Positions 25,429-34,330 of a DNA stretch of 44,720 nt are shown here, piece after piece (position 1 is the first letter of the stretch; every line of letters begins with the position of its first letter). The stretch covers positions 1 through 44,720 of the forward strand of contig JAPPNE010000167.1 of NCBI GenBank assembly GCA_028818775.1, read 5' to 3'. Under the pieces are notes generated by a model, which worked only from the letters and a program-made list of their open reading frames with translations, was not told the origin of the DNA and made no database searches. A program made the position numbers and the translations under genes. Source of the stretch: Deltaproteobacteria bacterium (GTDB taxonomy: Bacteria; Desulfobacterota; Binatia; UBA9968; JAJDTQ01).

Positions 25429-26278
25429 AGTTGTAGAAGCCTTTGCCGGTCTTGCGCCCCAGGTGGCCGGCCAGATACAGCTTCTGCTGCAGCGGGCTGG
25501 GGCGGAAGCGCGGGTCCTCGAAGAAGGCGTGGTAGAGGGTCTCGGTGGCGGTGAAGTTGATGTCGATGCCGATGAGGTCCTGCAATTCGAACGGGCCCAT
25601 GCGGAAACCGCCGGATTCGCGCATGATCCGGTCCACCGTCTCCACGTCGGTGCCGCCGTCGCCCAGGATGCGCAGCGCCTCGTTGTAGAAGGGGCGCGCG
25701 ATGCGGTTCACGATGAAGCCGGGCGTGTCCTTGGCGCGCACCGGGGTCTTGCCGAAGCGCCGGGTGATGTCCATGGCCTTGGCCACGGCGGCGTCGCTGG
25801 TGAGCTCTCCCTGCACCACTTCCACCAGCGCCATGAGCGGCGCCGGGTTGAAGAAGTGCATGCCCAGCACCCGCGTGGCGTCCTTCACCGCGCCGCCGAT
25901 GGCGGTCACCGACAGCGAGGAGGTGTTGGTGGCCAGCAGGGTCTCGGGCCCGCACGCGGCGTCGAGCTTCTGGAACAGCTCCCGCTTGACCGGGAGGTTT
26001 TCGGTGGCGGCCTCGATGACCAGGACGGCGTCGGACAGATCCTCCAGCGCGAGCGAGCCCTGGAGGCGCGCCAGGATGCGCGCTTCTTCCTGCTCGTCGA
26101 TGTTGCCTTTCTCGCGGCTGCGGCCGATGAAGCCACGGATGCGGCCGAGGCCGCGGTCGAGGAACTCCTGGGCGATGTCGTACACCACGCACTCGAACCC
26201 GCCCTGGACCGCCACCTGGGCGATGCCCGCGCCCATGGTGCCGGCGCCGATGACTCCGATCCTGTTCTCGTTCGCCAT
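25415..26278 (-). CDS. 3-hydroxyacyl-CoA dehydrogenase (Hbd/PaaH N-half)
   Basis: Predicted protein of 287 residues from the ATG at 26278. The NAD-binding motif is [17 protein letters not shown] (8-24). The catalytic region [16 protein letters not shown] contains the active-site His, and the C-terminal domain has [20 protein letters not shown] and [14 protein letters not shown]. It oxidises 3-hydroxyacyl-CoA to 3-oxoacyl-CoA using NAD+. The length equals single-domain 3-hydroxybutyryl-CoA dehydrogenases, yet it overlaps the gene for a PaaH C-half-like protein, so the pair may together equal a full-length PaaH. The enoyl-CoA hydratase gene lies 29 bases upstream. Confidence 0.92.
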   Translation of the reverse strand: MANENRIGVIGAGTMGAGIAQVAVQGGFECVVYDIAQEFLDRGLGRIRGFIGRSREKGNIDEQEEARILARLQGSLALEDLSDAVLVIEAATENLPVKRELFQKLDAACGPETLLATNTSSLSVTAIGGAVKDATRVLGMHFFNPAPLMALVEVVQGELTSDAAVAKAMDITRRFGKTPVRAKDTPGFIVNRIARPFYNEALRILGDGGTDVETVDRIMRESGGFRMGPFELQDLIGIDINFTATETLYHAFFEDPRFRPSPLQQKLYLAGHLGRKTGKGFYNYESK

Positions 26279-26307
26279 GCTCGGATTCCGCCCCGATCGT
26301 CCCTGAC

Positions 26308-27090
26308 CTACTCGCCCTTGAACACCGGCTCGCGTTTTTCCATGAAGGCGCGTACGCCTTCGTCGTAGTCGGCGGTGCGTCCGGCGATCTCCTGGGTGCA
26401 GGCTTCGTACTCGAGCTGCGCCTCCAATTCGGCGTACATGGAGCGGTTGAGGGTGCGCTTGATCAGGCCGGCGCTGCGCGGCGCGCGCGCGAGGCGCTCG
26501 GCCATGGCGCGGGCCTCCGCCGCCAGCTCCGCCACCGGCACCACCTTGGTGACGAGCCCGTGGCGCAGCGCGTCCCGGGCTTCCAGCGGCTCTCCCAGAA
26601 GGAACAGCTCGGTGGCCTTGCCGAGGCCGATGAGGCGGGGCATGAAGTAGCTGCCGCCGCAGTCGGGGCCCAGGCCCACGCGCACGAACGCCTCGATGAA
26701 GCGCGCGTTCTCCGAGGCGATGCGCAGGTCGCACGCCAGCGTGAGGTTGCAGCCCGCCCCCGCGGCCACGCCGTTGACGGCGCAGAGCACGATCTTCTCG
26801 GTCCGGCGGATGGCCAGGATGATGGGGTTGTAGCGCTCCCTGAGAGATTCGCCCAGAGAGCCCTTCTTGTCCGGCGAGCGCTCCTTCAGGTCCTGGCCGG
26901 CGCAGAAGGCGCGCTCGCCCGCGCCGGTGAGGACGAAGCAGCGCACCGCCTTGTCGCGATTGCCGTCCCTGAATGCGTCCAGCAGCTCGCGGTTCATCTG
27001 CGGGGTGAAGGCGTTGAGCGCCTGGGGGCGGTTCAGCGTGATGGTGGCGATGCCGTCCCGCTTGTCGTAGAGGATCGTCTCGTAGCTCAT
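26308..27090 (-). CDS. enoyl-CoA hydratase/isomerase, PaaG-like
   Basis: Predicted protein of 260 residues. The ATG at 27090 overlaps the TGA of the upstream crotonase gene (ATGA). Crotonase oxyanion-hole motifs are CAGQDLKER and [13 protein letters not shown]. The blocks [14 protein letters not shown] and [23 protein letters not shown] are characteristic of PaaG, the epoxyphenylacetyl-CoA to oxepin-CoA isomerase, which lacks one of the two hydratase glutamates. The substrate is therefore likely to be an aromatic or modified ring CoA ester or a related enoyl-CoA. No ring epoxidase (PaaABCE) is in the window. Confidence 0.85.
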   Translation of the reverse strand: MSYETILYDKRDGIATITLNRPQALNAFTPQMNRELLDAFRDGNRDKAVRCFVLTGAGERAFCAGQDLKERSPDKKGSLGESLRERYNPIILAIRRTEKIVLCAVNGVAAGAGCNLTLACDLRIASENARFIEAFVRVGLGPDCGGSYFMPRLIGLGKATELFLLGEPLEARDALRHGLVTKVVPVAELAAEARAMAERLARAPRSAGLIKRTLNRSMYAELEAQLEYEACTQEIAGRTADYDEGVRAFMEKREPVFKGE

Positions 27091-27860
27091 TTTCCCTTGA
27101 ACTCGGGCTTGCGCTTGTCGAGGAACGCCTTCATGCCCTCGCGGCGGTCCTCGGACGCGAACAGCGTGTAGAAGGACTTGCGCTCGAAGGCGAGCCCTTC
27201 GTCCAGCGGCGCGTTGGCGGCCTTGAGGATGGCTTCCTTGGCGAAGCGGACGGCGATGGGCGGCTTGCGCGCGATGGCGTGGGCCATGGCCTTGGCCTCG
27301 TCCAGCAGCACCTCCACCGGCACCACCTTGTTGACCAGCCCGGAGCGCTCGGCCTCGGCCGCGTTCATGAACCGGCCCGTGAGCACCAGCTCCATGGCCT
27401 TGTGCTTGCCCACCAGGTGCGTCAGCCGCTGGGTCCCTCCGGAGCCCGGGATGACGCCCAGGTTGACCTCGGGCTGGCCGAAGACGGCCGACTCCGAGGC
27501 GATGATGATGTCGCAACTCATGGCCAGCTCGCAGCCGCCGCCCAGGGCGAAGCCGCTCACCGCGGCGATGACCGGCTTGGCGAGGTGGTTCAGGCGGTCG
27601 CGCAGCACGAGCCGGTCGTGCGCCGTGCCCGCGAACGGGGTGGCGTCCACCATCTCGTTGATGTCCGCGCCCGCGGCGAACACGCGTTCGCCCCCGGTGA
27701 TGACGAAGACCCGTACGGAGTCGTCGCGGTCGAGCTCCTCGAAGGCCGTGCACAGGTCCTTGCACAGGCCGTAGGAGAGGGCGTTGAGTTGTTTCGGGCG
27801 GTTGAGCGTGGCCACGGCCACGGGGCCGTCGCGGTCCAGGATGATGTTGTCGAAGGTCAT
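27087..27860 (-). CDS. enoyl-CoA hydratase, PaaF/crotonase-like
   Basis: Predicted protein of 257 residues, first gene of the CoA operon. Motifs: [10 protein letters not shown] (first oxyanion loop), [18 protein letters not shown], and [18 protein letters not shown] carrying both catalytic glutamates (in GGGCEL-type and PEVNLG positions), so hydratase activity is likely. It would hydrate a trans-2-enoyl-CoA before the downstream dehydrogenase and thiolase. It is divergent from a TetR regulator 109 bases away, and a good sigma70-like promoter lies in between. Confidence 0.92.
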   Translation of the reverse strand: MTFDNIILDRDGPVAVATLNRPKQLNALSYGLCKDLCTAFEELDRDDSVRVFVITGGERVFAAGADINEMVDATPFAGTAHDRLVLRDRLNHLAKPVIAAVSGFALGGGCELAMSCDIIIASESAVFGQPEVNLGVIPGSGGTQRLTHLVGKHKAMELVLTGRFMNAAEAERSGLVNKVVPVEVLLDEAKAMAHAIARKPPIAVRFAKEAILKAANAPLDEGLAFERKSFYTLFASEDRREGMKAFLDKRKPEFKGK

Positions 27861-27871
27861 GCTACGGGGCA

Positions 27872-27900
27872 GCTATACACCATAGGTCGGGTGGTTTCAA
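27872..27900 (-). promoter_or_regulatory. sigma70-like promoter of the CoA operon
   Basis: On the minus strand TTGAAA (27900-27895) and TATAGC (27877-27872) are separated by exactly 17 bases, about 12 bases before the hydratase start. It lies in the divergent gap shared with the TetR gene. A perfect 8-bp palindrome, CACTAGTG, just upstream (27919-27926) may be part of the regulator's binding site. Confidence 0.55.
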
Positions 27901-27918
27901 TTCGCGCCCGGGACACCA

Positions 27919-27926
27919 CACTAGTG
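27919..27926. promoter_or_regulatory. CACTAGTG palindrome, possible TetR operator core
   Basis: This perfect 8-bp palindrome sits between the two divergent starts, upstream of the operon -35 box. TetR family operators are usually longer (14-20 bp), and the flanks are not clearly symmetrical, so this is a weak candidate. Confidence 0.25.
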
Positions 27927-27969
27927 ATTTCATTGACTTGAAAATCCCGATCTGACAACATCGGTGCTC

Positions 27970-28656
27970 ATGCCGAACGGTCCTGAATCACGCACCGCCC
28001 ACCACGACGAGAAGCTGCAGGGGATCCTCAAGACGTCCGCCGCGATCTTCGCGGAGAAGGGGTTCGACGGCACCTCCATCCGCGACATCAGCCGGGCCAC
28101 GGGGATGAGTCTGGCGGGACTGTATTACTATTTCCGCACCAAGGAAGAGTTGCTGTGCCTGATCCAGGAGCGTTGCCTGGTGACGTTGCTGGAAACTGCG
28201 CGGAAGATCGAGACATCCGGAAAAGCACCCCGCGAGAAGGTCGCCCTGTTCGTCCACAACCATCTCGGTTTCTTTCTGCACAACATGAACGAGATGAAGG
28301 TGATGTCCAGGGAGGACACGGCGCTGACGGCGGACTACGAGAAGCGCATTCTCGAGCTGAAGCGGCGTTACGTGAAGGCCTTGGTGGACCTGGTGGAGGA
28401 ACTGCAACGGAACGAAGGTGCGCCCAAGCTCAACGTCCGCGTGGCGGCGCTGGCGCTCTTCGGCATGATGAACTGGGTCTACACCTGGTACAACCCCAGC
28501 CGGGACCCTTCGCTCGAGGGTCTCATCGAACAGGTGCTGCGCATCTTCTTCTTCGGCGTGCTCCACGGGGAGGCGGAGGGCGAGGGAGCGGAGGACCGTC
28601 TGCGCCGGTCTTTCCTGCCGGACGACAAGAGCTTCGTGCTCTGGCCCGGGTCGTGA
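27970..28656 (+). CDS. TetR/AcrR family transcriptional regulator
   Basis: Predicted protein of 228 residues from the ATG at 27970; a GTG two codons upstream (27964) is an alternative. The N-terminal helix-turn-helix is clear: ILKTSAAIFAEKGFDGTSIRDI, then GMSLAGLYYYFRTKEELL. The C-terminal ligand domain (FVHNHLGFFLHNMNEMKVM, MMNWVYTWYNPSRDP) resembles acyl-CoA-responsive regulators such as those of phenylacetate and fatty-acid degradation. It is divergent from the CoA operon, so it probably represses that operon and responds to an acyl-CoA. Confidence 0.92.
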   Translation: MPNGPESRTAHHDEKLQGILKTSAAIFAEKGFDGTSIRDISRATGMSLAGLYYYFRTKEELLCLIQERCLVTLLETARKIETSGKAPREKVALFVHNHLGFFLHNMNEMKVMSREDTALTADYEKRILELKRRYVKALVDLVEELQRNEGAPKLNVRVAALALFGMMNWVYTWYNPSRDPSLEGLIEQVLRIFFFGVLHGEAEGEGAEDRLRRSFLPDDKSFVLWPGS

Positions 28657-28674
28657 GCCGCCGAGCCGACCCCG

Positions 28675-29304
28675 TCAGGCGGCGGCGCTGGGGCGTTGGC
28701 TGACGCGTTCGTACCAGTCGGTGGCGTGGCGGCACTCGGGAGGCAGGCTCATCTTGATCCAGCCGGCGAAGTCCACGGTCACCTGCGCGGTGATGTCGGC
28801 GATGGTGTAGCGTTCGCCGGTGACGAAGGGATGGTCGGCGAGTTGCCGGTCGAGGTCGGCGAAGAAGCGCTCGACGCGGGCGCGGCCGCGCTGCACGAGT
28901 TCGGGAATCTGCTCGGCGCCGTCCGGGCCGGTGAGCGCCCGGCCTTTGAGTCCCCTGGCCTGGTTGCGGAACGCTTCGGTGACGGCGAGGAAGCCGTCGA
29001 TCTCGAAGCGGTGCTCCCACATGGCCACGCGCGCGCGGTCGCGCGCGTCCACGCCCATGAGCGGCGGCTCGGGACGGGTCTCTTCCAGGTAGCGGCAGAC
29101 GGCGACGGCTTCACTGACGGTGGTGCCGTCGTCGAGTTCCAGCACCGGGACGGTGCACCAGGGGTTCAGCTTGCGGAAGGACTCGGTGAGGTGTTCGCCG
29201 TTGCGCAGGTCCACCTGGACGGTGGGGATGTCCAGGCCTTTCTCGGCGATGAAGATGCGCACGCGGCGCGGGCTCGGGGCGGTGCTGCAGTCGTAGAACT
29301 TCAT
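28675..29304 (-). CDS. glutathione S-transferase family protein
   Basis: Predicted protein of 209 residues. The N-terminal thioredoxin-like domain has MKFYDCSTAPSPRRVRIFIAEKG, the cis-proline motif TVPVLEL and the glutathione-binding SEAVAVCRYLEE. The C-terminal helical domain has GERYTIADITAQVTVDFA (N-capping motif with Asp). Ser or Cys near residues 6-11 could activate glutathione. It is convergent with the TetR gene and lies downstream of the MFS gene on the same strand, with only 7 bases between them, so it may be part of that unit. Confidence 0.92.
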   Translation of the reverse strand: MKFYDCSTAPSPRRVRIFIAEKGLDIPTVQVDLRNGEHLTESFRKLNPWCTVPVLELDDGTTVSEAVAVCRYLEETRPEPPLMGVDARDRARVAMWEHRFEIDGFLAVTEAFRNQARGLKGRALTGPDGAEQIPELVQRGRARVERFFADLDRQLADHPFVTGERYTIADITAQVTVDFAGWIKMSLPPECRHATDWYERVSQRPSAAA

Positions 29305-29311
29305 GGGACGG

Positions 29312-30613
29312 TTATACCGGAGTTCGGGCCGGAATGCCGTACTGCCGCAGCGTGGTTTCGAGCGTCGGGCGGCCGAGCCGGAGGCGGCCGTCGTTCAGGA
29401 GATACGAGAACAGGTAGCCGGCGCCGAGCATGAGGATGCCGATCAGGAAGCAGTACATGACGGCCCGGTCCGGGTAGGAGTCCTTGAGGTAGCCCACGTA
29501 GAGCGGGCCGAAGATGCCCGCCGCCGCCCAGGCCGTGAGGACGACGCCGTACATCTTGGACATCTTCTCGGTGCCGAAGACGTCCAGGATGTAGGGCGGC
29601 ATGGTGGCGAAACCGCCGCCGAAGCAGAGCAGCACGTAGCACACCAGCACGGAGAAGACCCACGGGTTCTCCTCGGTCATCAACACGCCGAACACCACCA
29701 TCTGGCTCGCCAGCAGGATGCGGAAGACCTTGACCCGGCCGATGCGGTCGGACAGGAGGCCCCAGAACAGCCGCCCCACTCCGTTGCACACGGAGCTGGC
29801 GGCGATGAGCGTGGCGCCGTACTCCGCCAGCACCGCGGGCTCGACGGTGGGGTCCGCCAGACCCCAGACCTCCTGCAGCAGCTCGGACTGGAAGCTGATG
29901 ACGGAGATGCCCGCGGCGATGTTGAAGAAGAACACGATCCACATGATGATGAACTGGCCGGAGCTCAGGTAGGGCAGGGTGGACTCCGGCTCGTCCGGTT
30001 CCAGGTGCGGAACGGACGCACCCGCGTTCTTCGCCGGGGCCACGGGGTCGCTCAGGGCCAGGCTGCAAGGCAGCAGTATGCCGGCGAAGATGATGCCGAG
30101 CCACAGGAAGACGTGGGCCAGGTCGCCCTCGGTGCGCACCACCAGGAAGGGCGCCAGCCCCTTGCTCAGGAGCAGCGCGCCGATGCCGAAGCCCATCACG
30201 ACAATGCCCGTGACCAGGCCCTTCATGTCCGGGAACCACTTGGCCACCGTGGCCACCGGGGTCACGTAGCCCAGGCCGATGCCGGCGCCGCCGATGACGC
30301 CGTAGCCGAGATAGAAGAGCGGCAGGTAGTCCAGCCACAGCGCGGCGGCGGCGATCACGTACCCGCCCGAGAACATCAGGCTGCCGGTAAGCGCCAGCCG
30401 CCGGGGTCCCAGCCGCCCCAGCGCGGAGCCGGCCCAGGCCGCGGACGTTCCCAGGGAGAAGATGGCGATGCTGAAGGCCCAGGCTGTCTCGGTGTGCGTC
30501 CACCCGGACTGGTGCACCAGCATGGTCTGGAAGAAGCTCCAGGCGTAGACCGTCCCGAAGCATATCTGCAGCATGGTGCAGAAGAATGCGATGGCGGCTC
30601 GGTGAATGCGCAC
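29312..30613 (-). CDS. MFS transporter, OFA (oxalate/formate antiporter) family
   Basis: Predicted protein of 433 residues with a GTG start at 30613 after GGGAGGGATAGCGAG. About twelve membrane segments are visible. FGTVYAWSFFQTMLV, GGAGIGLGYVTPVATVAKWFPDMKGL and SDRIGRVKVFRI are OFA-family hallmarks. Known members exchange oxalate/formate or carry monocarboxylates. The two upstream genes encode a HAMP-type membrane sensor and a Tat-exported solute-binding protein, an unusual set in which uptake could be tied to ligand sensing. It starts 24 bases after the sensor gene's stop. Confidence 0.9.
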   Translation of the reverse strand: MRIHRAAIAFFCTMLQICFGTVYAWSFFQTMLVHQSGWTHTETAWAFSIAIFSLGTSAAWAGSALGRLGPRRLALTGSLMFSGGYVIAAAALWLDYLPLFYLGYGVIGGAGIGLGYVTPVATVAKWFPDMKGLVTGIVVMGFGIGALLLSKGLAPFLVVRTEGDLAHVFLWLGIIFAGILLPCSLALSDPVAPAKNAGASVPHLEPDEPESTLPYLSSGQFIIMWIVFFFNIAAGISVISFQSELLQEVWGLADPTVEPAVLAEYGATLIAASSVCNGVGRLFWGLLSDRIGRVKVFRILLASQMVVFGVLMTEENPWVFSVLVCYVLLCFGGGFATMPPYILDVFGTEKMSKMYGVVLTAWAAAGIFGPLYVGYLKDSYPDRAVMYCFLIGILMLGAGYLFSYLLNDGRLRLGRPTLETTLRQYGIPARTPV

Positions 30614-30637
30614 CTCGCTATCCCTCCCGTCTCGCGG

Positions 30638-31387
30638 CTATCCGGTGGCGTCCGCCGCCGGGGGCGGCTCGTCCGATGGGGTCCGGCGTTGCGACAGGTG
30701 CAGGAGCAGGCGCGCCAGTTCCCCGGCCTCGTCGTCCCGCGCGAGAATCCGTTGGTCTTCGGCGCCGTTGGCGTCCTCTTCCTTGGCCAGCTTGACGGCG
30801 AAGGCCAGAAGTTCGCCCAGCGGCCTGGCGGCCAGGTTGACGAACCATATGGAGCCCAGGACGCCCACCACCAGCAGGATGGAGATGAGGTACACCTGCT
30901 GGCCGATGGCCCGTTGGATCTTGAGGCCGATGACGTCCAGGTCCATGCCCACGTGCACGGTGCCCGCGAATCCTGCCAGGATCGGGCTGCCCACCTCCAC
31001 GAAATCGCCCATTCCCGGCAACTGCCTGTTCACCGCCTTGGTCTCGTTGGGGTCGCTGTTGAGGATGACCTCGGGAATGCCGGGAACGAAGGTGTGGGCC
31101 AGGAACTCGCCGGTGTCGCTGGTGATGTAGACGTAGCGGATGCCCTGGATCTCCACGAACTGGTCGATGAGCGACTGGAGCGTGGCGAGGTTGCGGTTGA
31201 GCAGGATGTCCACGCTGGCGTCGGCGATGGTCTTGGCGATGTTGCGGCTGTTGCTCTCGTACTCCGCCGACAGGTGGGTCTGCACCGTGTAGATGGTCAG
31301 CGCCGAGGTGGACAGCACGATCAGGCCGAAGAGCCCGAAGATGCCGAACTGGGTCTTCTGAAAGAGCTTCCTGATCTTCATGATCAC
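30638..31387 (-). CDS. membrane sensor with HAMP-like region and no output domain
   Basis: Predicted protein of 249 residues. The GTG at 31387 overlaps the upstream TGA; the ATG at 31381 is the alternative. Two membrane segments (GIFGLFGLIVLSTSALTIYT and QVYLISILLVVGVLGSIWFV) bracket a periplasmic part with a Cache/PAS-like pattern (IQGIRYVYITSDTGEFLAHT). A HAMP-like linker (LAARPLGELLAFAVKLAKEE, DEAGELARLLLHL) follows, and then the protein ends in a disordered tail. Histidine kinase, cyclase and methyl-accepting domains are absent. It sits between a solute-binding protein and an MFS carrier. Confidence 0.8.
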   Translation of the reverse strand: MIMKIRKLFQKTQFGIFGLFGLIVLSTSALTIYTVQTHLSAEYESNSRNIAKTIADASVDILLNRNLATLQSLIDQFVEIQGIRYVYITSDTGEFLAHTFVPGIPEVILNSDPNETKAVNRQLPGMGDFVEVGSPILAGFAGTVHVGMDLDVIGLKIQRAIGQQVYLISILLVVGVLGSIWFVNLAARPLGELLAFAVKLAKEEDANGAEDQRILARDDEAGELARLLLHLSQRRTPSDEPPPAADATG

Positions 31388-32715
31388 CCGAACTTGGCTT
31401 TCCAGTCGTCCAGGGTGACGAACCGGCCTCCCTCGACGACCGTGTAGTAAACCTTCTGCAGCCCCTGCCGGCGCTCCGGCCCGAAGGACACGGCCTCGCC
31501 GATGCCCAGGTCGTAGTCGCGCACCGAGAAAACGGCCTCCTCCAGGCCGCTTCTGTCCGGTCTGCCCTTGAGACGCCGGAGAATCTCCACCAGCAACTTG
31601 GCGTCCAGGAACCCTTCCAGGCTCACGAAGCTGTGGGGAAACGGCTTGTAGGCCTCCTTCACCAGCTCCTTGGGCACCTGGGGATCGTAGCGCGCCATCA
31701 GCTCGCGGTACTCCTTGACGGCCGCGATCGAGGTGTCCTCGTAGCTGGGCACCACCTGCGAGTTCACCAGGTACCGGGCGTAGGTATCGGGGTCGTCCTG
31801 CCCTTCCGACAGCAGGTTGAGCAGGTTTTCGCTGCCGACGAAGGAGAGGTTGGCGATGGGGACGCGCAGGCCCAGGTCCACGGCGTCGCGGGCGAAGCCG
31901 GCGCAGGCGGCGTAGGCGCCGACGCAGATTACGGCGTCGGGAGAGGCCTTCTTCAGGATCTCCACCTGGGCCCGGAAGCTGCCCGTGAACCGCGACCCCC
32001 GGCGGTACGTGGCCTCGCCGACCATCTCGATGCCGTGCTTCGCCAAGGCTGCCCGCACCCCCGCCCAGCCGCTGCGGCCGTAGGCATCGGCCTGGTAGAA
32101 CATGCCGATGCGTTCCCGGCCGATGCGCACGAAGTTGTTCACGAGGCCGGCGGTTTCCTGGCGGTAGGACGCCCGCAAATTGAAGGCGAACTCCCCGTAA
32201 GGCGGCTCCCGCTGGGGCTGGGCGCCGGTGAAGGGGAAGAACAGGTAGACCCGCTGGGCCTGGAACTTCTTCAACATCGGCAGAACGCGGGTGACGGTGG
32301 GGGTGCCCACGTAGCCGAAGAGCAGGAAGACCTGGTCCTCCAGCATCAGCTTCACGGTGTTCTCGACGCAGGGATCGGGCTGGTAGCCGTCGTCATAGAG
32401 CTTCAGCGCGATCTTGCGGCCGTTGACGCCGCCGTTCTCGTTGACGTGGTTGAAATAGGATTTGGCGCCGCGATAGAGCTCGGTACCCAGGCCGCGGGAG
32501 GGGCCGGAGAAGGCGGCGGACACGCCCAGCACGATCTCGCCGTCGGGTCCGATGCCTCTCATCGCGGCTGCTCGTGCGCCCGCGTTCATGGAGTGGAGCC
32601 AAGGCGGCGCCAGCATCGCCGCGAGCCCGGCGCGGACGAATGTTCTGCGTGTCAGGCCCGCGCGCGCGGCCGGAGCGGTCCGGCCGTCTCTACCGGTAGG
32701 ACTCCGCGTATCCAC
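31384..32715 (-). CDS. Tat-exported branched-chain-amino-acid-type substrate-binding protein
   Basis: Predicted protein of 443 residues from a GTG at 32715 with GCGAGG upstream; a TTG at 32805 would add 30 residues. A twin-arginine signal, LTRRTFVRAGLAAMLAPPWL, lies near residue 21. The mature part is a Peripla_BP_6 fold: IVLGVSAAFSGPSRGLGTELYRGAK, DDGYQPDPCVENTVKLM, FLLFGYVGTPTVTRVLP, and IGMFYQADAYGRSGW. No ABC permease or ATPase gene is present. The binding protein may instead present ligand to the adjacent membrane sensor. Confidence 0.88.
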   Translation of the reverse strand: MDTRSPTGRDGRTAPAARAGLTRRTFVRAGLAAMLAPPWLHSMNAGARAAAMRGIGPDGEIVLGVSAAFSGPSRGLGTELYRGAKSYFNHVNENGGVNGRKIALKLYDDGYQPDPCVENTVKLMLEDQVFLLFGYVGTPTVTRVLPMLKKFQAQRVYLFFPFTGAQPQREPPYGEFAFNLRASYRQETAGLVNNFVRIGRERIGMFYQADAYGRSGWAGVRAALAKHGIEMVGEATYRRGSRFTGSFRAQVEILKKASPDAVICVGAYAACAGFARDAVDLGLRVPIANLSFVGSENLLNLLSEGQDDPDTYARYLVNSQVVPSYEDTSIAAVKEYRELMARYDPQVPKELVKEAYKPFPHSFVSLEGFLDAKLLVEILRRLKGRPDRSGLEEAVFSVRDYDLGIGEAVSFGPERRQGLQKVYYTVVEGGRFVTLDDWKAKFG

Positions 32716-32820
32716 AAGCAGCCTCGCTTTCCTGAAGTCCGATGCGATGGGAAACCGCGGTTTGCGTGGAGGACAACTGCTCCGCAGGTTAACCGCAAAT
32801 ATCAAATTGAATCAATCGTC

Positions 32821-33702
32821 TTAGAAAGACCGCAGCAACTCCAGGGTCTCGCGGTCTTCCTTCAGGTCCTTGCCTTTCGGGGTCTCCAGGCACATGGGCA
32901 GGCCGAAAAAGCGCTTGTCGTTCATCAGCAGGCGGAACGGCTCCACGTCCAGGTGCCCTTTGCCGATGATCTCGTGGCGGTCCACCCGGCAGTCCAGTTC
33001 CTTCTTGGAGTCGTTCAGGTGGAAGGCGGCGAGCAGCTTGACGCCGACGACCTCGTCGAACTCCGTGAAGGTGCGCTCGTATCCCTCGCGGGTGCGGATG
33101 TCGTAGCCGGCGGCGAAGGCGTGCTGGGTGTCGAAGCACACCCGGAGCCGGTCGCTTTCCCTGGCGCTGTCGATGATGTTGCGGATGTGCTCGAAGCGGT
33201 AGCCCAGGTTGCTGCCCTGGCCTGCGGTGATCTCCAGCGCCACGCGCACCTTGAAGCCCTTGCAACGGCGGTGGATCGCGTCCAGCGAACGCGCGATGGT
33301 GCGCAGGCCCGCGCGTTCGCCCGCGCCCGTGTGGGCGCCCGGATGGGCGATGAGACAGGGGATGTCCAGGGCCTCGCACCGCTCCATCTCGTCCACGAAC
33401 GCGGCCACGGACTTCTGCCGCAGCTCCCGGTCGGGCGCGCCGAGGTTCAGGAGGTAGGAGTCGTGCGCCACCACCGTGTGCACCCCGCTGGCCTTCTGCG
33501 TGTCCTTGAAGGTGCGCACGTCCTCGTCGCTCAAGGGCTTCGCGGCCCACTGCCGCGAGGACTTGGTGAAGATCTGGACGGCTTCGCAGCCCACGCTGTC
33601 GCCCGCGTGGAGCGCGTTGTGAACGCCGCCGGCGATGGACATGTGGGCTCCCAGAAGAGGTCGGTCCTTGGGGGGTGTCTTCTTGTCGGGGGCGGGGGCC
33701 AT
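32821..33702 (-). CDS. nfo: endonuclease IV (AP endonuclease)
   Basis: Predicted protein of 293 residues. LLGAHMSIAGGVHNAL, IFTKSSRQW, LIAHPGAHTGAG, ALEITAGQGSNLGYRFEHI, CFDTQHAFAAGYDI, AFHLNDSK, EIIGKGHL and LETPKGKD carry the His, Glu and Asp zinc ligands of the Nfo family. It cleaves abasic sites and removes 3'-blocking groups in base-excision repair. The first 15 or so residues form a charged extension (APAPDKKTPPKDRP) not seen in E. coli Nfo. No strong ribosome binding site precedes the ATG, so the true start could be slightly downstream. Confidence 0.95.
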   Translation of the reverse strand: MAPAPDKKTPPKDRPLLGAHMSIAGGVHNALHAGDSVGCEAVQIFTKSSRQWAAKPLSDEDVRTFKDTQKASGVHTVVAHDSYLLNLGAPDRELRQKSVAAFVDEMERCEALDIPCLIAHPGAHTGAGERAGLRTIARSLDAIHRRCKGFKVRVALEITAGQGSNLGYRFEHIRNIIDSARESDRLRVCFDTQHAFAAGYDIRTREGYERTFTEFDEVVGVKLLAAFHLNDSKKELDCRVDRHEIIGKGHLDVEPFRLLMNDKRFFGLPMCLETPKGKDLKEDRETLELLRSF

Positions 33703-33854
33703 GGTCGGTGTTGTACCACAAGCCCGCCGCTCACTTCATCCTCGGAGGAAGGGGTGCCATTGCGTCGCGCGGGCCGCGGGCAGACGCGTGTCCGAGTTTG
33801 CCACGCGCGGCGCTTTGCAGTATCTCAACACATCCACCAACGAGGAGGTCCGCC

Positions 33855-34262
33855 ATGGCCAACTGGCTTCTGAAGACCGAGCCCAGCGTCTACTCTTTCG
33901 CCGACCTGCAGCGGGACAAGAGCACCATCTGGGACGGCATCAAGAACAACCTCGCCTTGAAGCACCTCGCCACCGTGAAGAAGGGCGACCGGTGCATCAT
34001 CTACCACACCGGCGGCGAGAGGATCTGCGTCGGCGTCGGTACCGCCACCACCGGTGCGTATCCCGACCCCGAGAAGGATGACCCCAAGCTCCTGGTCTTC
34101 GACATCAAGGTGGGCAAGGCGCTGAAGCGCGAGGTGTCGCTGGCCGAGATGAAGCTCAACCCCCAGCTCGAAGGCTTCGACCTGTTCCGCCTGGGGCGGC
34201 TGTCTTTCGTTCCGGTGAGCGACGCCCACTACGACGTCATCATGGAGATGGCCAAGGGCTGA
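33855..34262 (+). CDS. EVE domain protein
   Basis: Predicted protein of 135 residues; GAGGAGG before the ATG at 33855 fixes the start. ANWLLKTEPSVYSFADLQRD, TIWDGIKNNLALKHLATVKKGDRCIIYHTGGE and GVGTATTGAYPDP are hallmark EVE motifs; the aromatic cage is used to bind modified nucleotides in RNA or DNA. Members are housekeeping proteins in proteobacteria and are also fused to restriction nucleases. It is divergent from nfo and followed by the AhpD-like selenoprotein candidate 68 bases downstream. Confidence 0.95.
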   Translation: MANWLLKTEPSVYSFADLQRDKSTIWDGIKNNLALKHLATVKKGDRCIIYHTGGERICVGVGTATTGAYPDPEKDDPKLLVFDIKVGKALKREVSLAEMKLNPQLEGFDLFRLGRLSFVPVSDAHYDVIMEMAKG

Positions 34263-34330
34263 GCGCCCGGCCATGGCACTTGTCGCATCCGCCACCGAGC
34301 GGCAACAGGAACCCCGACAGGAGAGAACCC

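Noticed and set aside
24688..26278. A sequencing frameshift splitting one PaaH gene
   Set aside because: The first gene ends with the natural GFYNYE terminus of single-domain dehydrogenases and the second has its own ATG in a short overlap, which fits two real genes better. Read data would be needed to be certain.
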